A stretch of 64,000 nt of DNA, from contig CBDESM010000003.1 in NCBI GenBank assembly GCA_965242485.1, positions 2,294,001 to 2,358,000 of the forward strand, in the 5' to 3' direction. The position numbers were made by a program, and so were the translations under genes. Positions 34,837-42,329 of the stretch are shown here, piece after piece; the stretch's first letter is position 1; the number at the start of each line of letters is the position of its first letter. The notes under the pieces are model-generated. The model did not search any database and was not told the origin of the DNA. It worked only from the letters and a program-made list of their open reading frames with translations. This stretch comes from CBDESM01 sp965242485. GTDB taxonomy: Bacteria > Chloroflexota > Dehalococcoidia > Bin125.

Positions 34837-35436
34837 ATGTTGCGCCGCTTCGCCGAAGCAATCGACCGCAGGCCCGACACGGGACGGCGGCGGCGCGCGA
34901 TCCTGCACATCGCGGCCGCCGATTTCGCCTCCCAGCTGCGCCTGCGGCGGGGCGCGAGCGGCGCGGACGGCGTCGGCGGCTGGGACCTCTGCAACCTCGC
35001 CCGGCCCGCCTTCTGGACGATGCTGCTGCTCTCCCGCCGCCGCAAGCGCTTCGCCATGACCCTGCTCGGCCAAGTCCACCAAGACCGCGACGCCGTAGAG
35101 CCTTATGTCCGCGAAAAACGCGCCGCCCAGGAAATCCTCGACGCAACCGGCTTCGACCCCGACTCCCTAGTCGGCTTCGCAGACGTCGCCGTAGCCCGCT
35201 TCCTCCCCCCCGGCGCCACAGGCTCCCCCTTGATCCCCCCCGAACAAGCCCACGCCATCCTGGCAGCCGCCCTCCTCAGAGGCGCAATGATCGGCGAACT
35301 AGCCCCCACAGAAGCCCCAACAGCCTGGTCAGAAACCCACCCCGACCAAACCATCACCGACGCCGAAGGCCGCGCCGAAGTCCTTTTGAGCTCCTGGCAA
35401 AAACAACGCCGCTCCCAAGGCCGCCGCCTGATCTGA
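34837..35436 (+). CDS. hypothetical protein, 199 aa
   Basis: A 199-residue protein starting 2 nt after mutS2, thus in the same operon. I do not recognise the family. The first 75 residues are Arg-rich and helical (AILHIAAADFASQLRLRRG, SRRRKRFAMTLLGQV). The middle has a helix-loop with the pattern REKRAAQEILDATGFDPDSLVG. The C-terminus is helical with a basic end, KQRRSQGRRLI. No membrane helix or cofactor motif is apparent. Codons in its last third favour A and C endings more than in mutS2. The operon position after selA and mutS2 does not reveal a role. Confidence 0.55.
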   Translation: MLRRFAEAIDRRPDTGRRRRAILHIAAADFASQLRLRRGASGADGVGGWDLCNLARPAFWTMLLLSRRRKRFAMTLLGQVHQDRDAVEPYVREKRAAQEILDATGFDPDSLVGFADVAVARFLPPGATGSPLIPPEQAHAILAAALLRGAMIGELAPTEAPTAWSETHPDQTITDAEGRAEVLLSSWQKQRRSQGRRLI

Positions 35437-35509
35437 CCTTTTCGTCAATGTCCCCCTTCCGGCATGGCTGACTTCTCGCTAGCTTGCCCGTATAGGGAGC
35501 AGAAGCACG

Positions 35510-36925
35510 ATGCCAGAGCCAGGTGCCCAAGTCCCGATTAGCGAACAGATAGGCAGGAGCGCCCTTCTGCACGCTGCGACGAACTACGAGTCGATCTCTG
35601 AAGCGCTGCTGGAGCTGGTCGACAATCCAATCGATTACCGGGGCCGGCCGGCCCTCCGAATAGACATCTGGATCGACAAGGAGCACGACGAGATCATCAT
35701 TCTCGACCGCGCCGGCGCGGGCATGGGCGAAGCCGAGCTCCAAGAGTGGATACGCTGGGGGGAAGGGCCCAAGCACGCCGTATCGGATATCGGCCAGTTC
35801 CGCATCGGCGGCAAGCTCGCCGCAATCTACCTCGCGCAGGACCTCGAAATTCTGTGCCGTCGCGCCGGGACTTCGGAGATATGGCAGTTCCATGACCCGG
35901 ATTGGGGCATCCGCACATCGCGTTTGGAAACGACCGTCCGGCGCGTTCATCCCTCCGGAATCGAGTGGCGGCATCGCGTCGCCCCGGCCGGCGACGAAGG
36001 ATTCGTGAGAATCATATTGCGAAGACTGAAGCCGCACCGCTACGACCTTGAGGTGCTCGAATCGAATATTCAAGATGCGTACCGCCAACTCATCAGCTCG
36101 CGCGATGTCGTGATTCGCCTCAACGGCGCGGAACTAGGCGCAACCGAGATGCCGTGGTCCGACGATTTGGATCTGATCGACTTCGAGCACGAGAATCTCC
36201 CTCCCGGCGACATCAGCATCAGCGGCACTGTCGGCGCGATCGATCGCGAGCTGCTGCCGCGACGGCGGGGCGCCGGCGTTCCCGCTGGCATTCGCACGTA
36301 TTTCAACGGCCGCCGCATCACCCAAGGGGAGGGATTCGGCCACAATCTCGGGGGGCGTGGGACGCTTCAGCGCTTGTATGGCGAGCTGTACATTCAGGGA
36401 ACCGGGCTGCTTCCCAACCAACTCAAGAACGGATGGGCGAAGGACAGCGATGGCTGGCGCGCGGTGCATCAGCTCATGCACGAGCATATGCTCCCCGCCA
36501 TCCAGCGCCTGAACGCCCTCGCCCGCGAGCGGCCCATCGACGATCAGCTGATCGAACGAGCGCGTCGGGGACTCCAGCGCGCTGAGCGCGCGAGGAGCCG
36601 GCTGGAAGGCAAGCTCAAGCGCGAACGCGGGCGCAGCCCGGAGGCGCACGCAGCCGCCCGGTACTTCCTCGAGAGCGCCAGCGACTCGTTCGAGATTGAG
36701 GTCCGGCCGCTCGGCGAAGGGCCGCAGACTAGTTGGGACGAATCTCCCGGCGGCGTACGGACGATCGTGATCAACGCCGATCACCCGCAGCATGCAGTGT
36801 TGTCGCAGCATGAGGATTATTTCTTCGAGGTGATGCTGTGGCACTTCCTCGCGGACGCGGGCGACATTGGCCACGTAGCGGTGAGCGATCTGGTGGACGA
36901 GCTGATCTGGAGCGAACAAGGGTAA
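35510..36925 (+). CDS. GHKL-type ATPase (MORC/Hsp90-like), possible defence protein
   Basis: A 471-residue protein with a Bergerat ATP-binding fold at its N-terminus. The N-box is ISEALLELVDNPIDYRG (about residues 25-41), the G1 box is IILDRAGAGMGEAELQEW (Asp, Gly, with the usual Asn replaced by Arg/Ala), and the G2 box is DIGQFRIGGKLAAIYL. A transducer-like S5 domain follows (GIRTYFNGRRI, HNLGGRGTLQRLYGEL). The last third is helical and basic (RRGLQRAERARSRLEGKLK), ending in an acidic helix. The layout is that of prokaryotic MORC or MutL/Hsp90 relatives, several of which act in DNA repair or antiviral defence. A GGGAG site precedes the ATG. It begins an accessory-looking block that ends at rarA. 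Confidence 0.75.
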   Translation: MPEPGAQVPISEQIGRSALLHAATNYESISEALLELVDNPIDYRGRPALRIDIWIDKEHDEIIILDRAGAGMGEAELQEWIRWGEGPKHAVSDIGQFRIGGKLAAIYLAQDLEILCRRAGTSEIWQFHDPDWGIRTSRLETTVRRVHPSGIEWRHRVAPAGDEGFVRIILRRLKPHRYDLEVLESNIQDAYRQLISSRDVVIRLNGAELGATEMPWSDDLDLIDFEHENLPPGDISISGTVGAIDRELLPRRRGAGVPAGIRTYFNGRRITQGEGFGHNLGGRGTLQRLYGELYIQGTGLLPNQLKNGWAKDSDGWRAVHQLMHEHMLPAIQRLNALARERPIDDQLIERARRGLQRAERARSRLEGKLKRERGRSPEAHAAARYFLESASDSFEIEVRPLGEGPQTSWDESPGGVRTIVINADHPQHAVLSQHEDYFFEVMLWHFLADAGDIGHVAVSDLVDELIWSEQG

Positions 36926-36944
36926 GCGTCCGTTGCTGGCCGTT

Positions 36945-37081
36945 AGTCCCTAGCCGGCAGGGCGTGGTGGGGAAGCGTCGGCAGTCTGTGGATTTGCAGA
37001 GGGGGACGTTCGCGGGGCGCGGATGCTGATCGGGACGCCGTTGGCGACGCGGATACGGCCGCAGATACCGACGAGAAGGTG
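36945..37081 (+). pseudogene. degenerate partial copy of the rarA 5' end
   Basis: This stretch closely matches 39137-39275, which carries the rarA -10 box and first codons; by eye about 85-90% of positions agree over the first 70 bases, with indels later. In the copy the ATG has become GTG at 36964. Codons for GKRRQSVDLQRG are kept, then a frameshift gives a stop (TGA at 37027-37029). The box has changed from TAGCCT to TAGCCG. It is therefore dead. The remainder of the gap (37082-37265) shows no gene or repeat that I can recognise. Confidence 0.8.
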
Positions 37082-37265
37082 CGCTGCGACGGTGGCGATG
37101 GCGCTGGGTTGGCGTCCCGTCGTGATGCCGAAATGCGCGGGACGCTGGCCTTGGGACTACGACCGCCGGCTTAAGCGCTTCCCCATGTCGGCCACCCGCT
37201 ACGTCAAGATCGAGGCTATCTTCCTCGCCTTTACCCACCTCGCCTCATCTTCGCACGGCGGTCCG

Positions 37266-38333
37266 CTAGTCCTGTTCGAGCGTTGCGAACTCGGAGGGAT
37301 GTCGCTGTATGCGGCCGGGATCGGCCTTGAACCAGCGCCGCTTGGCATCGGGGTCTGAGCCAAGTTGAGCGAGCTCGTCGCGTTCGAGGTTTTCGAACTC
37401 GGACCAGTGCCGCTGTTGGCGTCCCACGTCGGTATTGAACCAATTCCGCTTGGCATCGATATCCGAGCCGAGTTGCGCGAGCTCTTCGCGCTCTTTCGTC
37501 CAGCGTCCCAGCTCGCGTTGAAAGAATCTGAACGCGTCTCGATGTCGTTGCTGGCGGCCGGGATCGGCGTTGAACCAGTGTTCCTGGGCGCCGATGTCCG
37601 AGCCGAGTTGGATCAGTTCGTCGCGTTCTTTCGCCGGGCGTTCCTGCTCGTCCTGTTCAAGCGCATCGAGAGCAGTGCGGTGTCTCTGTTTGCGGCCGGG
37701 GTCGGCGTCGAACCAGCGTCGCCGTGCATTGATGTCCGAGCCGAGTTGGGCGAGATCATCTCGTTCTATCATCCAGTCCTCCTGTTCACGTTGCAGGTCG
37801 GCAAACTCGGATGAGTGGCGCTGCGTGCGGCCGGGGTCGGTGTCAAACCAGTTTCGCCGAGCGTCAATGTCCGAACCGAGTTGAGCGAGTTCATCTCGCT
37901 CTATTGCCAAGCGCTCTTGCTCGCGTTGCAGATCGGCGAACTCGGATGAGTGCCGCTGTTGGCGGCCGGGGTCAGCGTTGAACCAGCCTTGCCGGGCTTT
38001 GAGGTCCGAGCCGAGTTGGGCGAGCTCGTCTTGCTCTTTCGCCAAGTGCTCCTGCTCGCGTTGCAGATCGGCGAACTCGGATGGGTGCCGCTCTTCACGG
38101 CCCGGATCGGCGTCGAACCAGGTTTGCCGGGCATCGATGTCCGGGCCGAGTTTGGCGAGCTCGTCCTGTTCTTTCGCCAGACGCTCCTGTGCCGCGCGCT
38201 CCTCCGCGAGACGCGCCCTCTCCTGCTCGTCGCGCTGCAGGTCAGCGAACTTGGCTGAGTGCCGCTGCTCGCGGCCTGGATCGGCGTCGAACCATGAGCG
38301 CAGTTCGTCGATGTCTTGGCCGATGCCGGCGAT
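37266..38333 (-). repeat. tandem repeat array encoding eight WFxADPGR units
   Basis: About 1.07 kb of in-frame imperfect direct repeats, usually 135 bp per unit, occupying residues 220-574 of the HEPN-like protein. The most constant codons encode QLGSDI, WF, ADPGR and QRH. Unit 1 carries about 13 extra residues, and units 7 and 8 lack the connecting helix. Divergence between units shows the array is old enough not to be collapsed by recombination, but unit number could still vary between strains. Confidence 0.85.
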
Positions 38334-38990
38334 CTCTGCGTGTTCGCGCTCCAGCAATTCGCGCCGTTCCTGCTCTTCTTTCCAAGCGATTTCGCCCAAG
38401 CGCTTCTGCTCCCATTCCGTCAACTCTTCGGCGGGCTTGCCGGTGAGGCGTCGTTTTTCCCACTCGCGGCGTTCGGCCTCCTCGCGGGGATCGACGTTTG
38501 GGGCCGATCCGAAGTTCGCGGGCGCGGGGAAGAGGAAATCAGCGATCGTGTCGGCAGCCTTGCTCGGGCCGCAGCGGCGGAGGACGCGGATGCAGTGGAC
38601 CGCGAGTTCCGCCGCGTCTTCGGGCTTGATGTCGCCCAGATCCTTGAGGTGCTTGATGTTGTCGTTCCAGAGCAGGCGGATCGAGTGCATCCGATCCACG
38701 TCCTCGCGGTCGAGGCCGCGGAAGCGGTGCAGATTGTTCCTGATCAGGAAGGGGATGTCGGAATGGTCGATCAGGTTGCCGGGCGGCGTGCCCTGCTCAA
38801 GCGAGCGCACGGCCTCGTCGTACTTGAACGGGTTGCGCTCCCGGGCTTCGTCGTTGAGGAGTTGGGACCAGACCCATTCTGGGCCGTAAGCGCCCTCGAG
38901 AACGGGTTCGATGAACAGCACCATCGCGCTGCGGTAGATGGTCGCCACCTCGTTGAATCTGCTCTTGTTCGGAGTTCGGCTGGAAGACAC
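37266..38990 (-). CDS. HEPN (Swt1-like) protein with eight ~45-residue repeats
   Basis: A 574-residue protein starting with GTG at 38990; the longer open frame upstream runs antisense through rarA and is not used. Residues 12-165 look like a Swt1-type HEPN domain: YRSAMVLFIEPVLEGAYGPE, then helices including RLLWNDNIKHLKDLGDI and AVHCIRVLRRCG. The classical Rx4-6H motif is not clear, so RNase activity is uncertain. A charged linker (170-219) is followed by eight tandem units to the end. Each has the core LAQLGSDIDARRxWFxADPGR and QRHxSEFADLQREQE, most with a 45-residue period (first unit longer, last two shorter). The repeats are helical and charged, resembling a binding or scaffold array. 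The gene is bracketed by rarA 5' duplications. Confidence 0.7.
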   Translation of the reverse strand: MSSSRTPNKSRFNEVATIYRSAMVLFIEPVLEGAYGPEWVWSQLLNDEARERNPFKYDEAVRSLEQGTPPGNLIDHSDIPFLIRNNLHRFRGLDREDVDRMHSIRLLWNDNIKHLKDLGDIKPEDAAELAVHCIRVLRRCGPSKAADTIADFLFPAPANFGSAPNVDPREEAERREWEKRRLTGKPAEELTEWEQKRLGEIAWKEEQERRELLEREHAEIAGIGQDIDELRSWFDADPGREQRHSAKFADLQRDEQERARLAEERAAQERLAKEQDELAKLGPDIDARQTWFDADPGREERHPSEFADLQREQEHLAKEQDELAQLGSDLKARQGWFNADPGRQQRHSSEFADLQREQERLAIERDELAQLGSDIDARRNWFDTDPGRTQRHSSEFADLQREQEDWMIERDDLAQLGSDINARRRWFDADPGRKQRHRTALDALEQDEQERPAKERDELIQLGSDIGAQEHWFNADPGRQQRHRDAFRFFQRELGRWTKEREELAQLGSDIDAKRNWFNTDVGRQQRHWSEFENLERDELAQLGSDPDAKRRWFKADPGRIQRHPSEFATLEQD

Positions 38991-39136
38991 GGTCTGCTCT
39001 CTCGGCCCGATCTTCCGCCTTGCTCCTGACGCCACGGGGCGGGGCTGCCGTCGCGTCCGGTGCTGCAAAAGCCCCGGTGCGCGCGGGAGGCTCCAATGCC
39101 GGATGCTAGCGGGGAGGGCGGCGCGGGGCGCGCGGC

Positions 39137-39275
39137 AGTCCCTAGCCTGCGGGGCATGGCGGGGAAGAGACGGCAGTCCGTGGATTTGCAGAGGGGGATG
39201 TTCGCTGAGGCGGATGTTGATCGGGGGGCGCCGTTGGCGGCGCGGATGCGGCCTCGGTCCTTGGATGAGATGGTG
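39137..39275 (+). repeat. direct repeat partner containing rarA promoter and start
   Basis: Functional member of the duplicated pair; the degenerate member is at 36945-37081 in the same orientation. The 2.05 kb between them holds only the HEPN/repeat gene. Similarity begins at AGTCCCTAGCC, before the -10 box, and fades about 30 codons into rarA. Confidence 0.75.
39143..39148 (+). promoter_or_regulatory. -10 box of rarA (near-leaderless)
   Basis: TAGCCT ends 7 nt before the ATG at 39156. The duplicated copy has lost the final T of the box (TAGCCG at 36951-36956). Confidence 0.5.
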
Positions 39276-40445
39276 GGGCAGCGGCATCTGCTGGCGGAGG
39301 ATGCGCCGCTGCGGCGGCAGGCGGCGCTGGGGCAGCCGCATTCGTGCATTTTGTGGGGGCCGCCGGGCTGCGGCAAGACGACGCTGGCGCGGGCGATGGC
39401 GGGCGAGGTGGAGGCTCGCTTCGCGGCGCTCTCGGCCGTCTCCGGCGGCGTGGCCGACGTGCGCGGGGCGGTCGCCGAGGCGGAGTCGGCGCGGCGCGAC
39501 GCGGGGGTCGGGACGATCCTGTTCATCGACGAGATCCACCGCTTCAACAAGGCGCAGCAGGACGCGGTGCTGCACGCGATGGAGGACGGCGTCGTCAGCC
39601 TGATCGGGGCGACGACGGAGAACCCGTCGTTCGAAGTGATCCCGCCGCTGCTGTCGCGCACGCGGGTCTACCGGCTGGAGCCGCTCTCGCCGGCGGATAT
39701 GCGCGAGCTGCTGGAGCGGGCGCTGGCCGACCCGGAGCGCGGGCTCGACGGGCGGGCCGAGGTCGAGGATGCGGCGCTGGAGGCGCTGGTCGAGCTCGGC
39801 GGCGGCGACGCGCGGGTGGCGCTCAACGCGCTCGAGTTCGCCGTCGCGGATGCGGACGGGAAGGCGGTCACGGCGGAGCGCTTGGCCGCGGTCGCGCAGC
39901 GGGCGCTGATGCACGACAAGGGCGGCGACGCGCACTACGACGTGATCTCGGCGATGATCAAATCAGTGCGCGGCTCCGACCCCGACGCGGCGGTCTACTG
40001 GCTGGCGCGGATGCTGGAAGCGGGCGAGGATCCGATGTTCGCGGCGCGGCGATTGGTGATCTTGGCCGCCGAGGACATCGGCCTGGCGGATCCACAGGCG
40101 CTCGGCGTGGCGGTCGCGGCGCAGCAGGCGACGCACCTGATCGGGATGCCGGAGGCCTCGCTGATCTTGTCGGAGGCGGCGATCTACCTGGCCCGCGCGC
40201 CCAAGTCGAACTCGGCGATGCGCGCCTACTCCGCCGCCTCATCGGCCGTCCGCGAGGGCGGCGCGCTGCCCGTCCCGCTCCATCTCCGCAACGCCGTCAC
40301 CGGGCTGATGAAGGCGCACGGATACGGCGAGGGCTACCAGTACGCCCACGACTACGAAGGCGGCGTCGCGCCGGATCAGGCGCACCTGCCCGACCGGCTC
40401 GCGGGCGCGAAGTTCTACAAACCGGGCGAGCGCGATGCCGTCTGA
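39156..40445 (+). CDS. rarA: replication-associated recombination protein A (AAA+ ATPase)
   Basis: A 429-residue RarA/MgsA, the bacterial relative of Mgs1/WRNIP1, which acts at stalled forks and is clamp-loader-like. N-terminal GAPLAARMRPRSLDEMVGQR is the family start. Walker A is WGPPGCGKTTLARAM, Walker B is ILFIDEIHRFNKAQQDA, and sensor 1 lies in SLIGATTENPSFEV. The arginine-finger region is LLSRTRVYRLEPLS. The C-terminal tetramerisation domain contains DPDAAVYWLARMLEAGEDP and LPVPLHLRNAV, ending with FYKPGERDA. All are intact. The next gene overlaps its 3' end by 11 nt. Its 5' end was the site of a duplication or insertion event (see 36945-37081). Confidence 0.95.
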   Translation: MAGKRRQSVDLQRGMFAEADVDRGAPLAARMRPRSLDEMVGQRHLLAEDAPLRRQAALGQPHSCILWGPPGCGKTTLARAMAGEVEARFAALSAVSGGVADVRGAVAEAESARRDAGVGTILFIDEIHRFNKAQQDAVLHAMEDGVVSLIGATTENPSFEVIPPLLSRTRVYRLEPLSPADMRELLERALADPERGLDGRAEVEDAALEALVELGGGDARVALNALEFAVADADGKAVTAERLAAVAQRALMHDKGGDAHYDVISAMIKSVRGSDPDAAVYWLARMLEAGEDPMFAARRLVILAAEDIGLADPQALGVAVAAQQATHLIGMPEASLILSEAAIYLARAPKSNSAMRAYSAASSAVREGGALPVPLHLRNAVTGLMKAHGYGEGYQYAHDYEGGVAPDQAHLPDRLAGAKFYKPGERDAV

Positions 40446-40809
40446 TCACTCTGATCGCGCTGATCCCGAGGGCCGCCCGCGCTACGCCGGCCTGCCCGAA
40501 GCGGCGGTGGCGGAGATCGCCGCGCTCTTCGACGCCGAGCCGTCCCGCGCCGCCTTCTCGGAAGGCCTCGACGACCCCGTCTGGGAGATCACGCACCGCG
40601 GCCCCAACGGCAACCTCGAGCTCGCCCTCTGGCCGGCCCTCGCCCGCGTAGACGCGACCTGCGGCCCGCACGCCTGGATCGTCCGCGGCATCCAAGAAAC
40701 CGAGATCCTGCCCGGCCTAGAAGTGATCTTCCGCTTCGGCAACGGCGGCATCCTCACCGCCGCCACCACCGGCCAAGTCCTGATGGTGACCGAGCGCGCA
40801 AAGGGTTAG
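40435..40809 (+). CDS. hypothetical protein, 124 aa
   Basis: A 124-residue protein beginning MPSDHSDRADPEGRPRYAGL, overlapping rarA by 11 nt and so co-translated. Its middle, FSEGLDDPVWEITHRGPNG, and the hydrophobic strands LELALWPALARV and EVIFRFGNGGILTAATT suggest a small beta-rich domain. I do not recognise the family, and there is no signal peptide or metal motif. Its TAG stop overlaps the TAA of the convergent NUDIX gene in a TTAG. Confidence 0.6.
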   Translation: MPSDHSDRADPEGRPRYAGLPEAAVAEIAALFDAEPSRAAFSEGLDDPVWEITHRGPNGNLELALWPALARVDATCGPHAWIVRGIQETEILPGLEVIFRFGNGGILTAATTGQVLMVTERAKG

Positions 40810-41399
40810 GGGAGGAGGGGTTTTATGTCGGTTAGGAGGCGGGTGAGCATGGTGGCGGTTGCGCCGAAGATGCGGTGGCCTTGGTGGTGGTATTCGGTCA
40901 TGACGCGGCGTTCGCCGTTGAGTTCGCGGACGTCTTCGCCTTGGTTGGCGGGGTCTAGCAGTTGGGAGAGCGAGGGGGTGATCACTTCGGCGACCTCGAT
41001 CTCGAGCGGGCGGAAGGGGTAGGGGGCGCGGTCGATCAGGGCGACGAAGGGGACGACGTGGAAGCCCGTGTGGGTGCGGTAGTGGCTCTGCTCGCCGAGC
41101 AGTTCGACGTGCTCGGGGCGGAGGCCGACTTCTTCCTCGGCCTCGCGCAGCGCGGTGTGCCAGCGGGATTCGTCGGTCGCGTCGACCGCGCCGCCGGGGA
41201 AGGAGATTTCGCCCTTGTGGTGCTCGACGTGGAAGCTGCGGACTTGGAAGACGAACTGCGGGTCTTGGTAGGGCAGCACCGCGATCATCACAGCGGCCGA
41301 GAAATCGCTCCCGGATTCGTCGAGTTCGGCTGGGCGGTGCAGCTCGGCGGCGCGGCGGATCGCGGCGATGGCGAGCGGTTCGGCGCGTTCGTCGGGCAT
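40806..41399 (-). CDS. NUDIX hydrolase, CoA pyrophosphatase-like
   Basis: A 197-residue NUDIX protein. The Nudix box is the CoA-pyrophosphatase variant: ISFPGGAVDATDESRWHTAL then REAEEEVGL, preceded by the UPF0035-type lead-in VRSFHVEHHKGE. This subfamily hydrolyses CoA to 4'-phosphopantetheine and 3',5'-ADP, or oxidised CoA derivatives. A later ATATMLTRLLTDI ends the fold. The start at 41399 is the first Met of the NUDIX frame; codons upstream of it enter the tRNA gene, so a longer product is excluded. Confidence 0.85.
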   Translation of the reverse strand: MPDERAEPLAIAAIRRAAELHRPAELDESGSDFSAAVMIAVLPYQDPQFVFQVRSFHVEHHKGEISFPGGAVDATDESRWHTALREAEEEVGLRPEHVELLGEQSHYRTHTGFHVVPFVALIDRAPYPFRPLEIEVAEVITPSLSQLLDPANQGEDVRELNGERRVMTEYHHQGHRIFGATATMLTRLLTDIKPLLP

Positions 41400-41449
41400 G
41401 GGCCGGGTTTCGCTTGCAAAGAGCGGGCTTGCAGGGCGGGCGCGCAAGG

Positions 41450-41522
41450 TGGGCCGAGCTGGATTCGAACCAGCGACCGTGCGGTTATGAGCCGCCCGCT
41501 CTGACCCCTGAGCTACCGGCCC
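41450..41522 (-). tRNA. tRNA with CAU anticodon (tRNA-Met, or Ile2)
   Basis: Minus-strand 73-nt cloverleaf. The acceptor strand is GGGCCGG, pairing with TCGGCCC before discriminator A. TA at positions 8-9 is followed by D-stem GCTC/GAGC. The anticodon loop CTCATAA (anticodon CAT) is closed by GCGG/CCGC, and the T arm is GCTGG-TTCGAAT-CCAGC. The 3' CCA is not encoded (CCT follows the discriminator). The anticodon stem lacks the three G-C pairs of initiators, so it is elongator Met or, if the wobble C is lysidinylated, Ile2; sequence alone does not decide. Confidence 0.9.
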
Positions 41523-41558
41523 CGGTGCGGACCATTCGAGTCTACAGGCGGCCCCGCG

Positions 41559-41564
41559 TAGGCT
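41559..41564 (+). promoter_or_regulatory. -10 box of DUF192 gene (near-leaderless)
   Basis: TAGGCT ends 7 nt before the ATG at 41572, in the short gap between the tRNA gene and this CDS. No Shine-Dalgarno is present. Confidence 0.5.
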
Positions 41565-41571
41565 GCCCTGC

Positions 41572-42132
41572 ATGTTCGCATTCTTCTGCGCGCTGCTCAC
41601 CTTCCTCGGCGTGGCCTGCGGCGGCTGGCAGCCCGCGCAAATCGAGCCGGCCGAGCCTGCGCCCGCGGCAGAGACGGACGAGACGGCCGAAGCAGAGCGG
41701 GGGCTGTTCGACTGGCTGGAGTTGCCGGACGATGTGGAGCCGGTGACGTTCGAGACGCGGCCGCTTGCGCTCGAGTACGGCGGCGAGACGGCGGAGTGGA
41801 CGATCCTGCTCGCGGATACGGGCGCGCGGCGGCAGCGGGGGCTGATGTTCTGGACGGGGCTGCCGGAACGGCACGGGATGCTGTTCGTCTTCGAGAACGC
41901 GCCGGTGCATCACAATTTCTGGAACAACAACGTGCCGATCGACCTGAGCGTGGCCTATCTCGACGAGACGGGGCGGGTGATGGAGATCGTCTTCCTCGAC
42001 GCGCGGGACAAGACGTTGAAGGGGCCGGAGGAGCAATACTGGTACGCGTTCGAGGTGCCGCGCGGGCGTTTCGAGGCGGAGGGAATCGGGATCGGCGATC
42101 GGGTCGCGGTGGAGGGCCTGGCCGGCGGCTGA
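41572..42132 (+). CDS. DUF192 family lipoprotein
   Basis: A 186-residue exported protein. A short signal with lipobox FLGVACGG (Cys16) is followed by an acidic Ala/Glu/Pro linker of about 35 residues. The DUF192 domain then runs from about residue 60, with the family pattern TGARRQRGLMFWTGLPERHGM, FENAPVHHNFWNNNVPIDLS and YWYAFEVPRGRFEAEGI. DUF192 proteins are small secreted or periplasmic beta barrels of unclear biochemical role. It is separated from the glycerol genes by the small peptide gene at 42210. Confidence 0.85.
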   Translation: MFAFFCALLTFLGVACGGWQPAQIEPAEPAPAAETDETAEAERGLFDWLELPDDVEPVTFETRPLALEYGGETAEWTILLADTGARRQRGLMFWTGLPERHGMLFVFENAPVHHNFWNNNVPIDLSVAYLDETGRVMEIVFLDARDKTLKGPEEQYWYAFEVPRGRFEAEGIGIGDRVAVEGLAGG

Positions 42133-42209
42133 GGGCTCGGCGGATGATTCCGCCTTGTCTGTTATGGTGAGCGCGAAATCGCCAGCAGGCAGGCATTTGG
42201 AGGGTCCCA

Positions 42210-42308
42210 ATGAAGCGAATCGCCATCATCGGCGCCGTCATCGCCGCTCTCGGCGCAGTCGCGCGCATCGTCAGCGGGCGCCGCTCCGAGGACGAAGAAG
42301 AGGCCTAG
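42210..42308 (+). CDS. 32-aa single-pass membrane peptide
   Basis: A short ORF with GGAGGG 6 nt before the ATG. The product starts MKRIAIIGAVIAALGAVARI, one hydrophobic helix, followed by a basic turn SGRR and an acidic tail SEDEEEA. This basic-hydrophobic-acidic plan matches small bacterial membrane peptides (for example the DLW-39-like group), so it is probably expressed. A TATGGT box at 42160-42165 could be its -10. It lies 21 bp before glpK. Confidence 0.55.
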   Translation: MKRIAIIGAVIAALGAVARIVSGRRSEDEEEA

Positions 42309-42329
42309 CCAGCGGCCGATGCCGCGGCC

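Noticed and set aside
37023..37358. 111-codon plus-strand frame after the GHKL gene
   Set aside because: Starts inside the dead rarA copy and ends inside the HEPN gene antisense; no Shine-Dalgarno and no motif.
39003..39935. Longer minus-strand version of the HEPN/repeat protein extending through rarA
   Set aside because: The extension is antisense to a fully conserved rarA; the GTG at 38990 starts just before the HEPN-like segment.
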